Positions 44,438 to 52,710 of a DNA stretch of 64,000 bases are shown here, in pieces. Under the pieces are notes generated by a model that saw only the letters and a list, made by a program, of their open reading frames with translations, did not search any database and was not told the origin of the DNA. The position numbers were made by a program, and so were the translations under genes. Position 1 is the stretch's first letter. Each line of letters begins with the position of its first letter. The stretch is taken from the NCBI GenBank assembly GCA_030813035.1, contig JAUSTV010000002.1, one strand, 5' to 3'. This DNA is from Bacillus_BA fengqiuensis (GTDB taxonomy: Bacteria > Bacillota > Bacilli > Bacillales > Bacillaceae_H).

Positions 44438-44500
44438 AAAGAGGATGACTCCAAAGGTTTAAAAAGCATACCTTTGGAGTCATCCTACTGAAAGGACCCA
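44438..44500. repeat. Hairpin repeat, family B copy 1
   Basis: AGGATGACTCCAAAGGT (44442-44458) pairs perfectly with ACCTTTGGAGTCATCCT (44470-44486), followed by GAAAGGACCC. The same AAAGAGGATGA start and GAAAGGACCC end occur at 63282-63338. Confidence 0.75.
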
Positions 44501-44544
44501 TTCTTCAAGTTCCATCACTCCTTTTTATTTTTGGCCATAAAAAT

Positions 44545-44591
44545 AGCTGCGAAAAAATACGCCAGTCCATAGGGCGTATTTTTTCGCAGCT
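44545..44591. terminator. Long perfect hairpin, bidirectional terminator-like
   Basis: AGCTGCGAAAAAATACGCC (44545-44563) pairs perfectly with its complement at 44573-44591. The arms contain A and T runs, but no separate T-run follows. Confidence 0.6.
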
Positions 44592-44780
44592 AGAAATTTA
44601 CGGTTTCTTAGTAGAGACCCTTAAAGCAATTATTAAGGTTATACGAAAAAATGTTTTCATCTACTATTTACAAAAGTGATTATAAAAAACTAACCATCTT
44701 GTCACAACAGCTTTGTCAGAAACCCTAACAATGTTTTTGGAATTTTGAGAAATATTCGTCTTTAACATTTACTTTTATGG

Positions 44781-44808
44781 TTTACTTTGCTAAATTAATA
44801 GCTATAAT
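44781..44808 (+). promoter_or_regulatory. Probable sigA promoter of the chemoreceptor-like gene
   Basis: TTTACT (44781-44786), a 16-base spacer and TATAAT (44803-44808). Transcription from here gives a leader of about 145 bases. Confidence 0.55.
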
Positions 44809-44960
44809 TACCTAGGTACATATGAATATATAAAAGGTAAGACACTGAAGGAGAGACAACCATGTCTTAACTTTTAAATCTACCAGCATAGCAAAATACC
44901 ATTATGCTATCTTTCAGCCTGTAGTAGGGGGCTGGGAATATATAAAAGGGGATGTAAGCA

Positions 44961-45959
44961 GTGGAGCGTACTCAAGAGAATAGTTTGAATGTTTCAGTAT
45001 TAATGAATGAATTAAAGCGAGATAACCATAAAATGGAAGGTGTTATGAAGAAGATTCAAGACATATCAATGAAATCAAATATTTTGGCCTTAAACTCAGG
45101 AATCGAAGCCGCTCGCGCTGGGGAGGCCGGCCGAGCGTTTTCCGTCGTTGCGAAAGAAATTAAGAAATTTGCGGAAGAAAGCTTGAATGCAAGTAAGGAG
45201 AGCGAAAGTATTATAAAAAGCATTCAAAATAAAGCCAATGAAATCATCGCTTTGCGAACGGTTGATATTGCATTCGATACGATTGATAAGATTGATCGGA
45301 ATTTATTCGAACGAAACTGTGATGTTCAAGCATGGGCTACATTTGACGCGATTAAAGATTGTCTAATCGATCCGACAGTAAAGTCGAAAAAAATTGCGCA
45401 AGCATTTATGAAAAACATTCATGAAATCTATGAGGTGTATTTTGATTTATTTGTCGTTGATATGTCGGGTGAAATCATTGCAGCGGCTCAAAACCAAAAT
45501 CAAGTTGGGAAAAATATGTCCGATCGAGAATGGTTTCAGAAAACCATTCAGACTAATGATGTTCACGTGACTGACATGTACTATTCTTCTGTTGCGGAAG
45601 GATACACAATGGGGTATTCTAGTCCTGTTCGTAATGATGCTGGAGAAATCATTGGCGTATTCACGACGAGATTCAACTGGGAATTTATTTACGACATTAT
45701 TGAGCGTGTAAAAATTGATGAAAAAAGCAAGCTTTACGTCATTAATTCGGAAGGTTATGTCATTGCTTCAAAAAATCGATCAGAGATTTTAAAAACGAGG
45801 CTCACGCACTTGAAAGCCGTCCAAAATGTGCTGTCGGGAAGGGAAACACGCAGTTATACGCTTGAAAATAACCAAATATATGCTTACTGTTTAACGGAAG
45901 GCTATAACGCATATAAGGGGAAGGGATGGTCTGTGATTGTAGTAGAATCGATTCTATAA
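44961..45959 (+). CDS. Soluble chemoreceptor-like protein: N-terminal signalling tip, C-terminal Cache sensor
   Basis: The 332-residue product has no membrane helix. Residues about 20-95 contain the chemoreceptor hairpin tip (NILALNSGIEAARAGEAGRAF, VVAKEIKKFAEES). From about 110 to the end it reads as a Cache/PAS sensor (VDMSGEIIAAAQN, DREWFQ, YSSPVRNDAGEIIGVF). Usual receptors place the sensor first. The signalling helices are also much shorter than normal, so it may be a CheW-binding cytoplasmic sensor or a general signalling module. GTG 44961 has aaagggg nine bases upstream. Confidence 0.78.
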   Translation: MERTQENSLNVSVLMNELKRDNHKMEGVMKKIQDISMKSNILALNSGIEAARAGEAGRAFSVVAKEIKKFAEESLNASKESESIIKSIQNKANEIIALRTVDIAFDTIDKIDRNLFERNCDVQAWATFDAIKDCLIDPTVKSKKIAQAFMKNIHEIYEVYFDLFVVDMSGEIIAAAQNQNQVGKNMSDREWFQKTIQTNDVHVTDMYYSSVAEGYTMGYSSPVRNDAGEIIGVFTTRFNWEFIYDIIERVKIDEKSKLYVINSEGYVIASKNRSEILKTRLTHLKAVQNVLSGRETRSYTLENNQIYAYCLTEGYNAYKGKGWSVIVVESIL

Positions 45960-46051
45960 TCAGTAACCAGGCTTGCCGGAGGATGTAGTAGGTGTGTGGA
46001 TGAAATCAAAAGGTTTTCGTATAGGCAGTAGGCAAAAGGCCGCTGTTTATG

Positions 46052-46099
46052 CATCGAAAGTGCGACATGGCAGCAAGCAGCCATGTCGCACTTTCGATG
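46052..46099. repeat. Perfect 20-bp inverted repeat
   Basis: Twenty bases at 46052-46071 (starting CATCGAAAGTGCG) pair perfectly with 46080-46099 across an eight-base loop. No T-run follows, so it may be a terminator only in part, or a mobile hairpin. Confidence 0.7.
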
Positions 46100-46237
46100 T
46101 GAAGTAAAAGCCTAATATTTACAGAAACTTAACAGTTTGCTATAATTCGAGATAAAATGACATTTATATGTGTAAAGATTCAAAAAAAGGGGAATAAGGC
46201 AGTAACTGAGACTGTTACTAGGAGGATTTTTTGAATT

Positions 46238-46405
46238 ATGAATTTGAAAGTGAAAGAACCAACGATTTCCCAGCAAGAGTTCCTTCAGCTGCTCCAGCAA
46301 TGTGAAGTGGAGGGAAAGGAAACAAAAGATGTAAAAGTGGAAACGTTTGTACAGGGCATTTCTGAAAAGCTGCAAGTGCTGTATAGCCGTAAGACGGCGG
46401 AATAA
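46238..46405 (+). CDS. Small protein of 55 residues, unknown function
   Basis: ATG 46238 to TAA encodes 55 residues, hydrophilic and Gln/Glu/Lys-rich, with one likely helix (QEFLQLLQQCEVEG) and a second (FVQGISEKLQVLYSRK). A clear aggagg (46220-46225) lies 12 bases upstream, and AGTAAC...GTTACT (46201-46219) forms a small inverted repeat before it. A short hairpin (46425-46455) follows. It stands alone between two larger genes. Confidence 0.6.
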   Translation: MNLKVKEPTISQQEFLQLLQQCEVEGKETKDVKVETFVQGISEKLQVLYSRKTAE

Positions 46406-46824
46406 TTGAATATATGTAAAAGAGTCCCTGCAGAAAAGAAAGCTGTCAGGGATTATTTATGGAAAAACAAAGAAAGCGTTACCACTTTATATAACACTAT
46501 ATATAATGGAAGAAATACGGTACATTTCAGGTAGTCTTATAGGGATAGATTCTCCTGAAATGACTTTATACCTGGTGTAAAAAGTAGTTCTATTTACATA
46601 ATCACACAAAAACATGGAAAGCAAAATGATGGATGACCGAAATGTGCCAAATGGGGTGCGAAACGTGCCAAATAGCGTTATAACAGGCTTTTTCAAAGAA
46701 TGATAGAGATGAAAAGGACGCAAAAAATTTTCTGGATTATGAAAATATGTAGATATCTGTCAAATGGTCTATTATAATGAGTTATGTAATTTAATGGAGA
46801 ATATCTTGGAGGTTATCGGTCATC
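46406..46824. other. Upstream region of the Wzz/BY-kinase operon
   Basis: In 419 bases there is no gene. The region contains the inverted repeat CATTTCAGG (46523-46531) / CCTGAAATG (46554-46562), a 21-base-spaced direct repeat GAAAYGTGCCAAAT (46639-46652 and 46660-46673) and a promoter-like TAGATA-17-TATAAT (46750-46778). Confidence 0.55.
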
Positions 46825-47577
46825 ATGGAAGAAACAATCAGCCTGCGTGAGTTATTTTACACGCTAAAAAAGCGCCTGTGGCTCATTGCGCTTATTACGG
46901 TTATTGCCACAACGATTAGCGGAGTCGTTAGTTTCTTTTTTCTAACGCCCATCTATCAAAATTCTACGCAAATTCTGGTCAATCAGGCGAAATCTGAACA
47001 GCAGCTTTATAATCCTGCTGAAGTTCAAACGAACTTGCAGTTAATCAATACGTACAATGTCATCATTAAGAGCCCGGCGATTTTGGATTTAGTGAAGGAA
47101 GAGCTTAATCTTGACCGGACGATTGGTGAATTGACGGAGCAAATTCAAGTAGTGAGCGAAAAGGATTCCCAGGTCGTCTCCATTACCGTCCAAGATGCGG
47201 ATCCGGCGTTGGCCGCTAAAATAGCGAATACGACGGCAGATGTGTTTAAAGATGAAATCGTAAAAATCATGAATGTGGATAATGTAAGCATTTTATCGAC
47301 GGCGGAAGTGCCCGAGAATCCAGGTCCGGTGAAGCCGCGTCCTTTATTGAATATGGCAATTGCGCTAGTGGTAGGAGCAATGACGGGAGTAGGTTTGGCG
47401 TTCTTGCTTGAGTACCTTGATAATACGATCAAAAATGAACAAGATGTGGAGCGTCTGTTGGAGATGCCGGTCATCGGCGCCATCAGCACGATCGATCAAA
47501 GTGCGGTGTCCAAACGCGGACAGCAAGCCGCTTCTACACGTATGAGCCGTGTGAAAGGAGAGTCATCCCATGTTTAA
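46825..47577 (+). CDS. Wzz-family BY-kinase modulator (YwqC/CapA-like)
   Basis: A 250-residue membrane protein with two helices (about 19-41 and 171-193) around an outer domain that begins YQNSTQILVNQ. The PxxP motif PENPGPVKPRPLLN precedes helix 2, as in polysaccharide chain-length regulators. In Firmicutes this protein activates the separate tyrosine kinase, which is encoded next with an eight-base overlap. It should act in export or polymerisation of a surface polysaccharide, though no other polysaccharide genes are adjacent. Confidence 0.88.
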   Translation: MEETISLRELFYTLKKRLWLIALITVIATTISGVVSFFFLTPIYQNSTQILVNQAKSEQQLYNPAEVQTNLQLINTYNVIIKSPAILDLVKEELNLDRTIGELTEQIQVVSEKDSQVVSITVQDADPALAAKIANTTADVFKDEIVKIMNVDNVSILSTAEVPENPGPVKPRPLLNMAIALVVGAMTGVGLAFLLEYLDNTIKNEQDVERLLEMPVIGAISTIDQSAVSKRGQQAASTRMSRVKGESSHV

Positions 47578-48271
47578 ACGAAAGAAAAAGACAACCTCTC
47601 CGACAACACAGCGTTCATTGATTGCTCACGTGCAGCCGAAATCACCGATTTCAGAGCAATATCGTACCATTCGTACCAATATCCAATTTTCCAATGTAGA
47701 TGGAAACTTGCACTCTGTCATGGTGACTTCTTCAAGTCCAGGGGAAGGAAAGTCGACGACGGTTGCCAACTTGGCTGTCGTGTTTGCCCAGCAAGGGAAA
47801 AACGTGCTGCTTGTAGATGCGGACATGCGTAAACCGACCGTCCATTATACATTCCGATTGGAAAATCATATCGGATTAACAAATGTCTTAACGAAGCAGG
47901 CAGCGTTAAGTTCTGCCATTCATGAGACAAGTATCGAAAACTTGTCGGTATTGACAAGCGGCCCGATTCCGCCGAACCCTGCAGAATTGCTGGCGTCTGC
48001 CGGTATGAAAGAAATGATGGAAGAAATGTATAAAGAATACGATATTGTCCTGTTTGATACACCTCCCGTTTTGGCTGTAACAGACGGACAAATTTTGGCG
48101 AATCTTTGTCACGGTTCTATTCTTGTCATTCGCAGCGGCGAAACGGTCATCGAAGCAGCGCAAAAATCGAAAGAACTGCTCATGAACGCCCAGGGGAAAT
48201 TGCTCGGGGTCGTGCTCAACCAAAAGAAACAGGAAAAAGGCGAATATTTTTATTATTATGGAACGAACTAA
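47570..48271 (+). CDS. Bacterial tyrosine kinase (YwqD/CapB-like)
   Basis: The 233-residue BY-kinase has Walker A (SSSPGEGKS, residues 54-62), Walker A' (LLVDADMR, Asp83 and Asp85), Walker B (VLFDTPP) and a C-terminal tyrosine cluster (Tyr226, 228, 229, 230) for autophosphorylation. It works with the Wzz-like protein upstream to control surface polysaccharide synthesis. A terminator follows immediately. Confidence 0.9.
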   Translation: MFKRKKKTTSPTTQRSLIAHVQPKSPISEQYRTIRTNIQFSNVDGNLHSVMVTSSSPGEGKSTTVANLAVVFAQQGKNVLLVDADMRKPTVHYTFRLENHIGLTNVLTKQAALSSAIHETSIENLSVLTSGPIPPNPAELLASAGMKEMMEEMYKEYDIVLFDTPPVLAVTDGQILANLCHGSILVIRSGETVIEAAQKSKELLMNAQGKLLGVVLNQKKQEKGEYFYYYGTN

Positions 48272-48298
48272 AAGGCAGCAGACAGCTGCCTTTTTCTC
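48271..48298 (+). terminator. Terminator after the BY-kinase gene
   Basis: AAAGGCAGC (48271-48279) pairs with GCTGCCTTT (48285-48293), followed by a T-run. Confidence 0.85.
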
Positions 48299-48384
48299 AT
48301 GATTGACCTAAATGGTTTGAAGTATTTACCAACTGAAAAGAAATTTGGTATGCTTGAACTGTCCATTAAGAGGAGGGAGTTAGT

Positions 48385-48972
48385 ATGAAGAAGATTCTCA
48401 TCATTACCGGTTCCGTTGTCGCCATATTAGGTGCTGGTGGATATGCCGCGTATCAATATGCGATGGATATGGCGGCAGATAAACTATCAGCGGAACTAAC
48501 CAATGATCCGGAATTAATGAAACAAATCGATGAAGCCGTAAAGAAAAATGAGGAAGAGATCGCCAAGCTGGCAGAAGAACTTCCGACCGATGGTGTGGAG
48601 GGACAAGCGGATGAAGCTGTTGCGAGTCCATCCACATCGACAGGAGGAACGGAAGGGCAGAAGAACCAGGCGTCTGCGCCATCTACTGGGGAGCAAGGTT
48701 CTGCCGCTTCAAACGAGCAGCCGGCAAAGGAAGCGTCATCAACGGAACAAGCACCAACAGAAAGCAAGCCTTCCGGCGGTAAAGAGTTTTCAAACCGCAA
48801 TGAAGCCGTCCGTTTTGCGATGAGCCGCTTTTCCGCAGGGGAAATGAATGAAATGAGAAAAATGGCGGCCGATGGGCTGACGGCAGAAGAAAAAGCCATC
48901 CTAAAACAAAAAGCATTTTCTAACTTTTCACCGGAAGAAATCGCGGCTGTACAACGCGCTTTATCCAATTAG
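48385..48972 (+). CDS. Membrane-anchored protein of unknown function (paralogue 1)
   Basis: A 195-residue protein with an N-terminal membrane helix (about 4-25), a charged helix, a low-complexity linker rich in Ser, Thr, Glu and Gly (about 75-135) and a conserved C-terminal module of about 55 residues: NEAVRFAMSRFSAGEM, then GLTAEEKAILK. The same module ends the protein at 49063. It follows the tyrosine kinase operon. The outer-face position is inferred from the helix and linker. Function unknown. Confidence 0.7.
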   Translation: MKKILIITGSVVAILGAGGYAAYQYAMDMAADKLSAELTNDPELMKQIDEAVKKNEEEIAKLAEELPTDGVEGQADEAVASPSTSTGGTEGQKNQASAPSTGEQGSAASNEQPAKEASSTEQAPTESKPSGGKEFSNRNEAVRFAMSRFSAGEMNEMRKMAADGLTAEEKAILKQKAFSNFSPEEIAAVQRALSN

Positions 48973-49062
48973 GAAATAATTTCATCTTTATTTTGCTTAA
49001 ATTTGGGAGAAATCTGCCGAAAATAAGAGGGAGAACAAGAGTAAAGTGAAGGTGAACAACGT

Positions 49063-49875
49063 ATGCGCGCGATGAAAGAAGTGTGGACACCGCTCAAGAT
49101 GTTTGGTGTTCGCTATTACAGAGACCGCGATCAGGATGTGTATTACAAAAAAGTGGGAAACAGAAACCGTAAGCAAACAAGACCTTTTTGGAAGTATAAG
49201 CGTTTTGTTTTGACGGTGATATTCCTGCTGTTGGCCATCCCGGGCGGTTATGCAGGCTATCAAATCGCTCTCGATAAAGCATCAGACAAGCTTGTGAACG
49301 AGGTGGCGAGCCAAGTCAGCAAAGAGGATATGAACAAGCTGCTGGAAGAACCGTCCGTTCAGGAAGTGCTGGAAAAGGAATTGGGGACGAAAAAAGCGGC
49401 GGCCCTTTTAAAGGAAAATAACGTGGATCCGGCAGCCATTGCGACGGCGCGGATTTCAAGCGAAGATTTGACGTTCAAGCCAACTGAAGGGGAAACTGCA
49501 GCAGGACAAGCACCTTCCCCAACGGTGCAGGAACCAAATAAGGCGACAGCTGTCGAACAAGGCCAAGGAAACGGGAAAACAGGAGAAGCAGCATCGGACC
49601 CGCAAACAGGCCAAACGCCTCCTACTACAGAAAACGCGTCTGCTTCAAAGGAAGAAAAGCCTAAGCCCCGCTTTCAATCGAGAGAAGAGGCGACACAATT
49701 TGTCATGAGCAAATTTTCGATGGGCGAAATTTCCCAGTTTGCCCAAATGGCTCAAGGCGGTTTAACGGAAGAGGAAAAGAGCAGCATCAAGTCACAGGTG
49801 ACCTCCCGTTTAACGGCGGAGGAGTATGAGGCGTTAAAGTTGTTCGGAATCATCGAATTGGGCAAACAACAATAA
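49063..49875 (+). CDS. Membrane-anchored protein of unknown function (paralogue 2)
   Basis: A 270-residue protein with about 45 basic N-terminal residues, a membrane helix (about 46-68), a helical region, a low-complexity linker (about 145-200) and a C-terminal module (EEATQFVMSKFSMGEI, GLTEEEKSSIK) clearly related to that of the 195-residue neighbour. The cytoplasmic head is longer than in the paralogue. ATG 49063 has gaaggtga upstream. A terminator follows at 49903-49936. Confidence 0.7.
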   Translation: MRAMKEVWTPLKMFGVRYYRDRDQDVYYKKVGNRNRKQTRPFWKYKRFVLTVIFLLLAIPGGYAGYQIALDKASDKLVNEVASQVSKEDMNKLLEEPSVQEVLEKELGTKKAAALLKENNVDPAAIATARISSEDLTFKPTEGETAAGQAPSPTVQEPNKATAVEQGQGNGKTGEAASDPQTGQTPPTTENASASKEEKPKPRFQSREEATQFVMSKFSMGEISQFAQMAQGGLTEEEKSSIKSQVTSRLTAEEYEALKLFGIIELGKQQ

Positions 49876-49902
49876 TTTTTTTGAAGAAAAAGGTAAACAT
49901 TC

Positions 49903-49936
49903 GCCATTAACAACCGATATAGTTAATGGCTTTTTT
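49903..49936 (+). terminator. Terminator after paralogue 2
   Basis: GCCATTAAC (49903-49911) pairs with GTTAATGGC (49922-49930), followed by TTTTTT. Confidence 0.85.
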
Positions 49937-49944
49937 GTAAGTAT

Positions 49945-49991
49945 TTAGAAAATTCGACATGACCAAAGAACGGCCATGCCAAATTTTCTAA
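49945..49991. repeat. Large inverted repeat upstream of the S-layer gene
   Basis: TTAGAAAATTCGACATG (49945-49961) pairs with 49975-49991 at 15 of 17 positions. It starts the 400-base leader region of the S-layer gene. Confidence 0.65.
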
Positions 49992-50173
49992 CCCTTGAGA
50001 GCAAATTCAAGTTGTCTGGGCCACCAATTGTGATGCCTCTCGATTGAATGAAGATATGTCGAGCTATTAAGTAGAATGTATATAGAAATGAAATTGTAAA
50101 AAATATGAAACTATTGAATAATTTAGATCGATAGTTTAATATATGAATATCTTCCTAGTATTTCCTAATAATT

Positions 50174-50204
50174 AGGAGGAATTATGGGGCTTATAAGCTC
50201 GTGA
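50174..50204 (+). other. Tiny open frame with perfect ribosome binding site in the S-layer leader
   Basis: AGGAGGA (50174-50180) is followed by ATG 50184, four to five bases on, and a six-codon frame (MGLISS) ending in TGA 50202-50204. It lies 73 bases before the S-layer start. It could be a translated leader peptide, or a fossil of a former start. Confidence 0.35.
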
Positions 50205-50276
50205 ATTGAGGTTTTATACATATATTCATATAAAGTTTATGGTAAAACAAAAATATCTTATGAGGTGACAAAAGCT

Positions 50277-52496
50277 ATGAAGAAATACCCATTCAGTAAA
50301 AAAGCTGTTAAAGCAATTTTAGCAGCGTCGATTGCCCTAAGCCCGTTCGCGGCAACTGGTTTAGTGGCGCCTAGTAGTGTGGCGGCTAATAGCCAAGATG
50401 ACATTGAGACACTTTCGGGAAAATTATTCAAATTTTATGATGGAGTGTCTTATAATTTTTCTAGTGAAAAAACAAGAATTAGTGGTTTAGATTTTGATTC
50501 GATTGCTGATGTTGCTCCAAATAAGGCAAAACTTTTGGAAAAATTAAGTACGGAGCCAGAACAAGCAGATTTTGTTTTGCTTGTTAAAGGAATTTCTAAC
50601 ATCATGTACAATTCATATGATGAGAAATCAGACTTAGAAGATGCTATTGTTGCATTTAAAGATGACGCTGTTAATAAAGCTGCATTCAATCGCCTGTTTG
50701 ATGGAGAAGGAGATGTAACGCTAGACAGTTTGGTTGATTTTATGATTGAGGTAGAAAGTGAATTAAAAGGTCAAATTACTCAACATGTCATTGATTCTAT
50801 TGGTACTAATAGAGAAATTTCACTTTCCACTGTATTTAGTGATGTAGTAGAAGACGTTTTTAGAACTGGAAATTATGATAAATTAGATGGCAAATTAGAA
50901 GAAATCGGTTTATCTGTAGAGGGATTGTTCGCTTTACAGAGCAACTTGAATGATAAAATCGACCCTTTAAGAAATGAAATTCACCCGGCTAGATCAGCTT
51001 TAGTTTCTAATCTGTTTGCTGAATATGATATTGACATGGAAGCAAACGAGCAAAGAGTTTATGAATTAACGTTTAAATATGGACCTGTTACGCTTGACCT
51101 AACAGACAAAGTAAGTTGGGTAACAGCCAATTCATCTATTGCAGAATTTAATACAACTCCTGCCAATAAACTGACTGCTAAAGCGAATGGTACTACAAGT
51201 GTAATCGCTACTTTTGATGGTATTAAGCTTTACTCAGAGTCAGTGACTATCACTGGTATGGGTAGCGGCGGTTCTAGCAGCGGTGGCGGCTCAACACCAA
51301 CACCAACACCAACACCAAAACCAGATCCAGATCCAGGCAATGTACCAGCAACACCTGGTGACATTAGTTCAAATCCTAGTAAAGTAGCAGATGCGATCAA
51401 AAATGCAAAAGATTTTACTAGTCTTGAAATCACATTGAGCAACAAGGCTCAAGACGTGTCATTGCCACCGGCTGTACTGAAAGCCATCATCGAGAAAAAC
51501 AAAGAAGCGACGATTGATGTGAAAACGGATGCCGGTTCTTACAGCTTGCCTGCAAGCCAAATCAATTTAGCCGACCTTGCGAAAGAATTAGGCGGCACGG
51601 CTGACGACGTGAACATCAAAATCACGGTGAAAGTCGGCAAGGATGACAAAGACGTGCTCGGCAAAAATAAATTGACGGCTGTTTCTGATGTTGTTGAGTT
51701 CACGGTGGAAGCGGACGTGAAAGGCAAGAAGAAAGAGCTTAAAACATTCAAAACATATGTAGACCGTACAATCCAAGGGAAAGAAGAGTTCGATGCAGAT
51801 AAATCTGTTGCGCTTCGCTTAGAAGAAGACGGCAGTTTCACGGCTCTTCCGACTTACTTCACAGAAGATGAAGCAAAAGTTAAATCCATGACGAACTCTC
51901 AATATGTGGTTATTGAGAATGAGAAAACATTCAATGACCTTTCTACAGCTTGGAATAAAGAGCAAATCGAAAAATTAGCATCGAAGTATATCGTTCAAGG
52001 ACGCCCTGACGGTTCATTCGGTCCTTATGCTACAACGACACGTGTTCAATTAGCCGTTTTATTAACTCGTGCGTTAGGTTTATCGACTGATGCGGCATAC
52101 GACAATAGTTTCAAAGACGTAAAAGGTGACGAGTGGTTCGTGCCTGAAGTAACGGCTGCCGTGAATGCCGGCATCATTCAAGGGAAAGTGGATGGAAGCT
52201 TTGATCCCAATGCACCTGTGAGCCGTGCACAAGCAGCGGTTATGATCAACCGTGCGTTAGAGTTTGTTTCTTATGACAAAGAGACAGCATTAGACAAAAC
52301 ATTAAAAGTAGAGAAATTCAAAGATGAAAGTAAAATCTTGGAGTGGGCTCGCAAAGATATCGAAACTTTACTACAAGCCGGTATCATAGAAGGTCTTCCA
52401 AACGGCAACTTCGATCCATATGCACAGACTACACGTTCACAAATGGTGAAGATTTTAGATGAGGCGTTAAAAACATTAAAGTTCATCAACGAATAA
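50277..52496 (+). CDS. S-layer-type protein with three SLH domains
   Basis: A 739-residue exported protein: signal peptide (basic head, hydrophobic 10-25, cleavage near AAGL/VAA at 30-40), a helical domain (about 40-240), a beta domain ending near 330, a Gly/Ser and Pro/Thr hinge, a second beta domain (about 360-550) and three C-terminal SLH motifs (from about 560, 620 and 690; each with GRPDGSFGPYA- or GKVDGSFDPNA-like turns). SLH domains bind pyruvylated wall polysaccharide. ATG 50277 is chosen because gaggtga lies eight bases upstream; the GTG at 50265 is inside that site. Confidence 0.87.
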   Translation: MKKYPFSKKAVKAILAASIALSPFAATGLVAPSSVAANSQDDIETLSGKLFKFYDGVSYNFSSEKTRISGLDFDSIADVAPNKAKLLEKLSTEPEQADFVLLVKGISNIMYNSYDEKSDLEDAIVAFKDDAVNKAAFNRLFDGEGDVTLDSLVDFMIEVESELKGQITQHVIDSIGTNREISLSTVFSDVVEDVFRTGNYDKLDGKLEEIGLSVEGLFALQSNLNDKIDPLRNEIHPARSALVSNLFAEYDIDMEANEQRVYELTFKYGPVTLDLTDKVSWVTANSSIAEFNTTPANKLTAKANGTTSVIATFDGIKLYSESVTITGMGSGGSSSGGGSTPTPTPTPKPDPDPGNVPATPGDISSNPSKVADAIKNAKDFTSLEITLSNKAQDVSLPPAVLKAIIEKNKEATIDVKTDAGSYSLPASQINLADLAKELGGTADDVNIKITVKVGKDDKDVLGKNKLTAVSDVVEFTVEADVKGKKKELKTFKTYVDRTIQGKEEFDADKSVALRLEEDGSFTALPTYFTEDEAKVKSMTNSQYVVIENEKTFNDLSTAWNKEQIEKLASKYIVQGRPDGSFGPYATTTRVQLAVLLTRALGLSTDAAYDNSFKDVKGDEWFVPEVTAAVNAGIIQGKVDGSFDPNAPVSRAQAAVMINRALEFVSYDKETALDKTLKVEKFKDESKILEWARKDIETLLQAGIIEGLPNGNFDPYAQTTRSQMVKILDEALKTLKFINE

Positions 52497-52506
52497 GTTC
52501 CACATA

Positions 52507-52549
52507 ACGAAAGGGGCATGGATAAAATACATCCATGCCCCTTTCGTTA
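52507..52549. terminator. Terminator hairpin after the S-layer gene
   Basis: AACGAAAGGGGCATGGAT pairs with ATCCATGCCCCTTTCGTT over 18 bases with a seven-base loop. Confidence 0.8.
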
Positions 52550-52556
52550 TGCATAA

Positions 52557-52597
52557 GCAGCCGGCACGCTCCCTTGCGGGTTCATGCCGGCTGCTTT
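52557..52597. repeat. Hairpin repeat, family C copy 1
   Basis: GCAGCCGGCA at one end pairs with TGCCGGCTGC at the other, with an inner TCCCT/GGG part. About 33 of 41 positions match the copy at 58632-58672, and a weaker copy lies at 56016-56055. Confidence 0.75.
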
Positions 52598-52710
52598 ATA
52601 GAAAAATCTTTGGGAGTTTATTCAAGAGGTAAGTACAGAGAAATTTAAAATAGATGAAACGATTTTGAGTGAAGAGAGTACAAAAGAATCCATGAAAACC
52701 GGGCAGACCT

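Larger units (their letters stand above)
44332..44960. other. Intergenic region with hairpins and a structured leader
   Basis: No gene over 30 codons with a ribosome binding site is seen in 629 bases. It contains two perfect inverted repeats (44442-44486, 44545-44591), a promoter (44781-44808) and a leader with three small stems before the chemoreceptor-like gene. Confidence 0.6.

Noticed and set aside
44815..44960. Leader considered as a c-di-GMP or other known riboswitch
   Set aside because: None of the conserved core elements of known classes is present.
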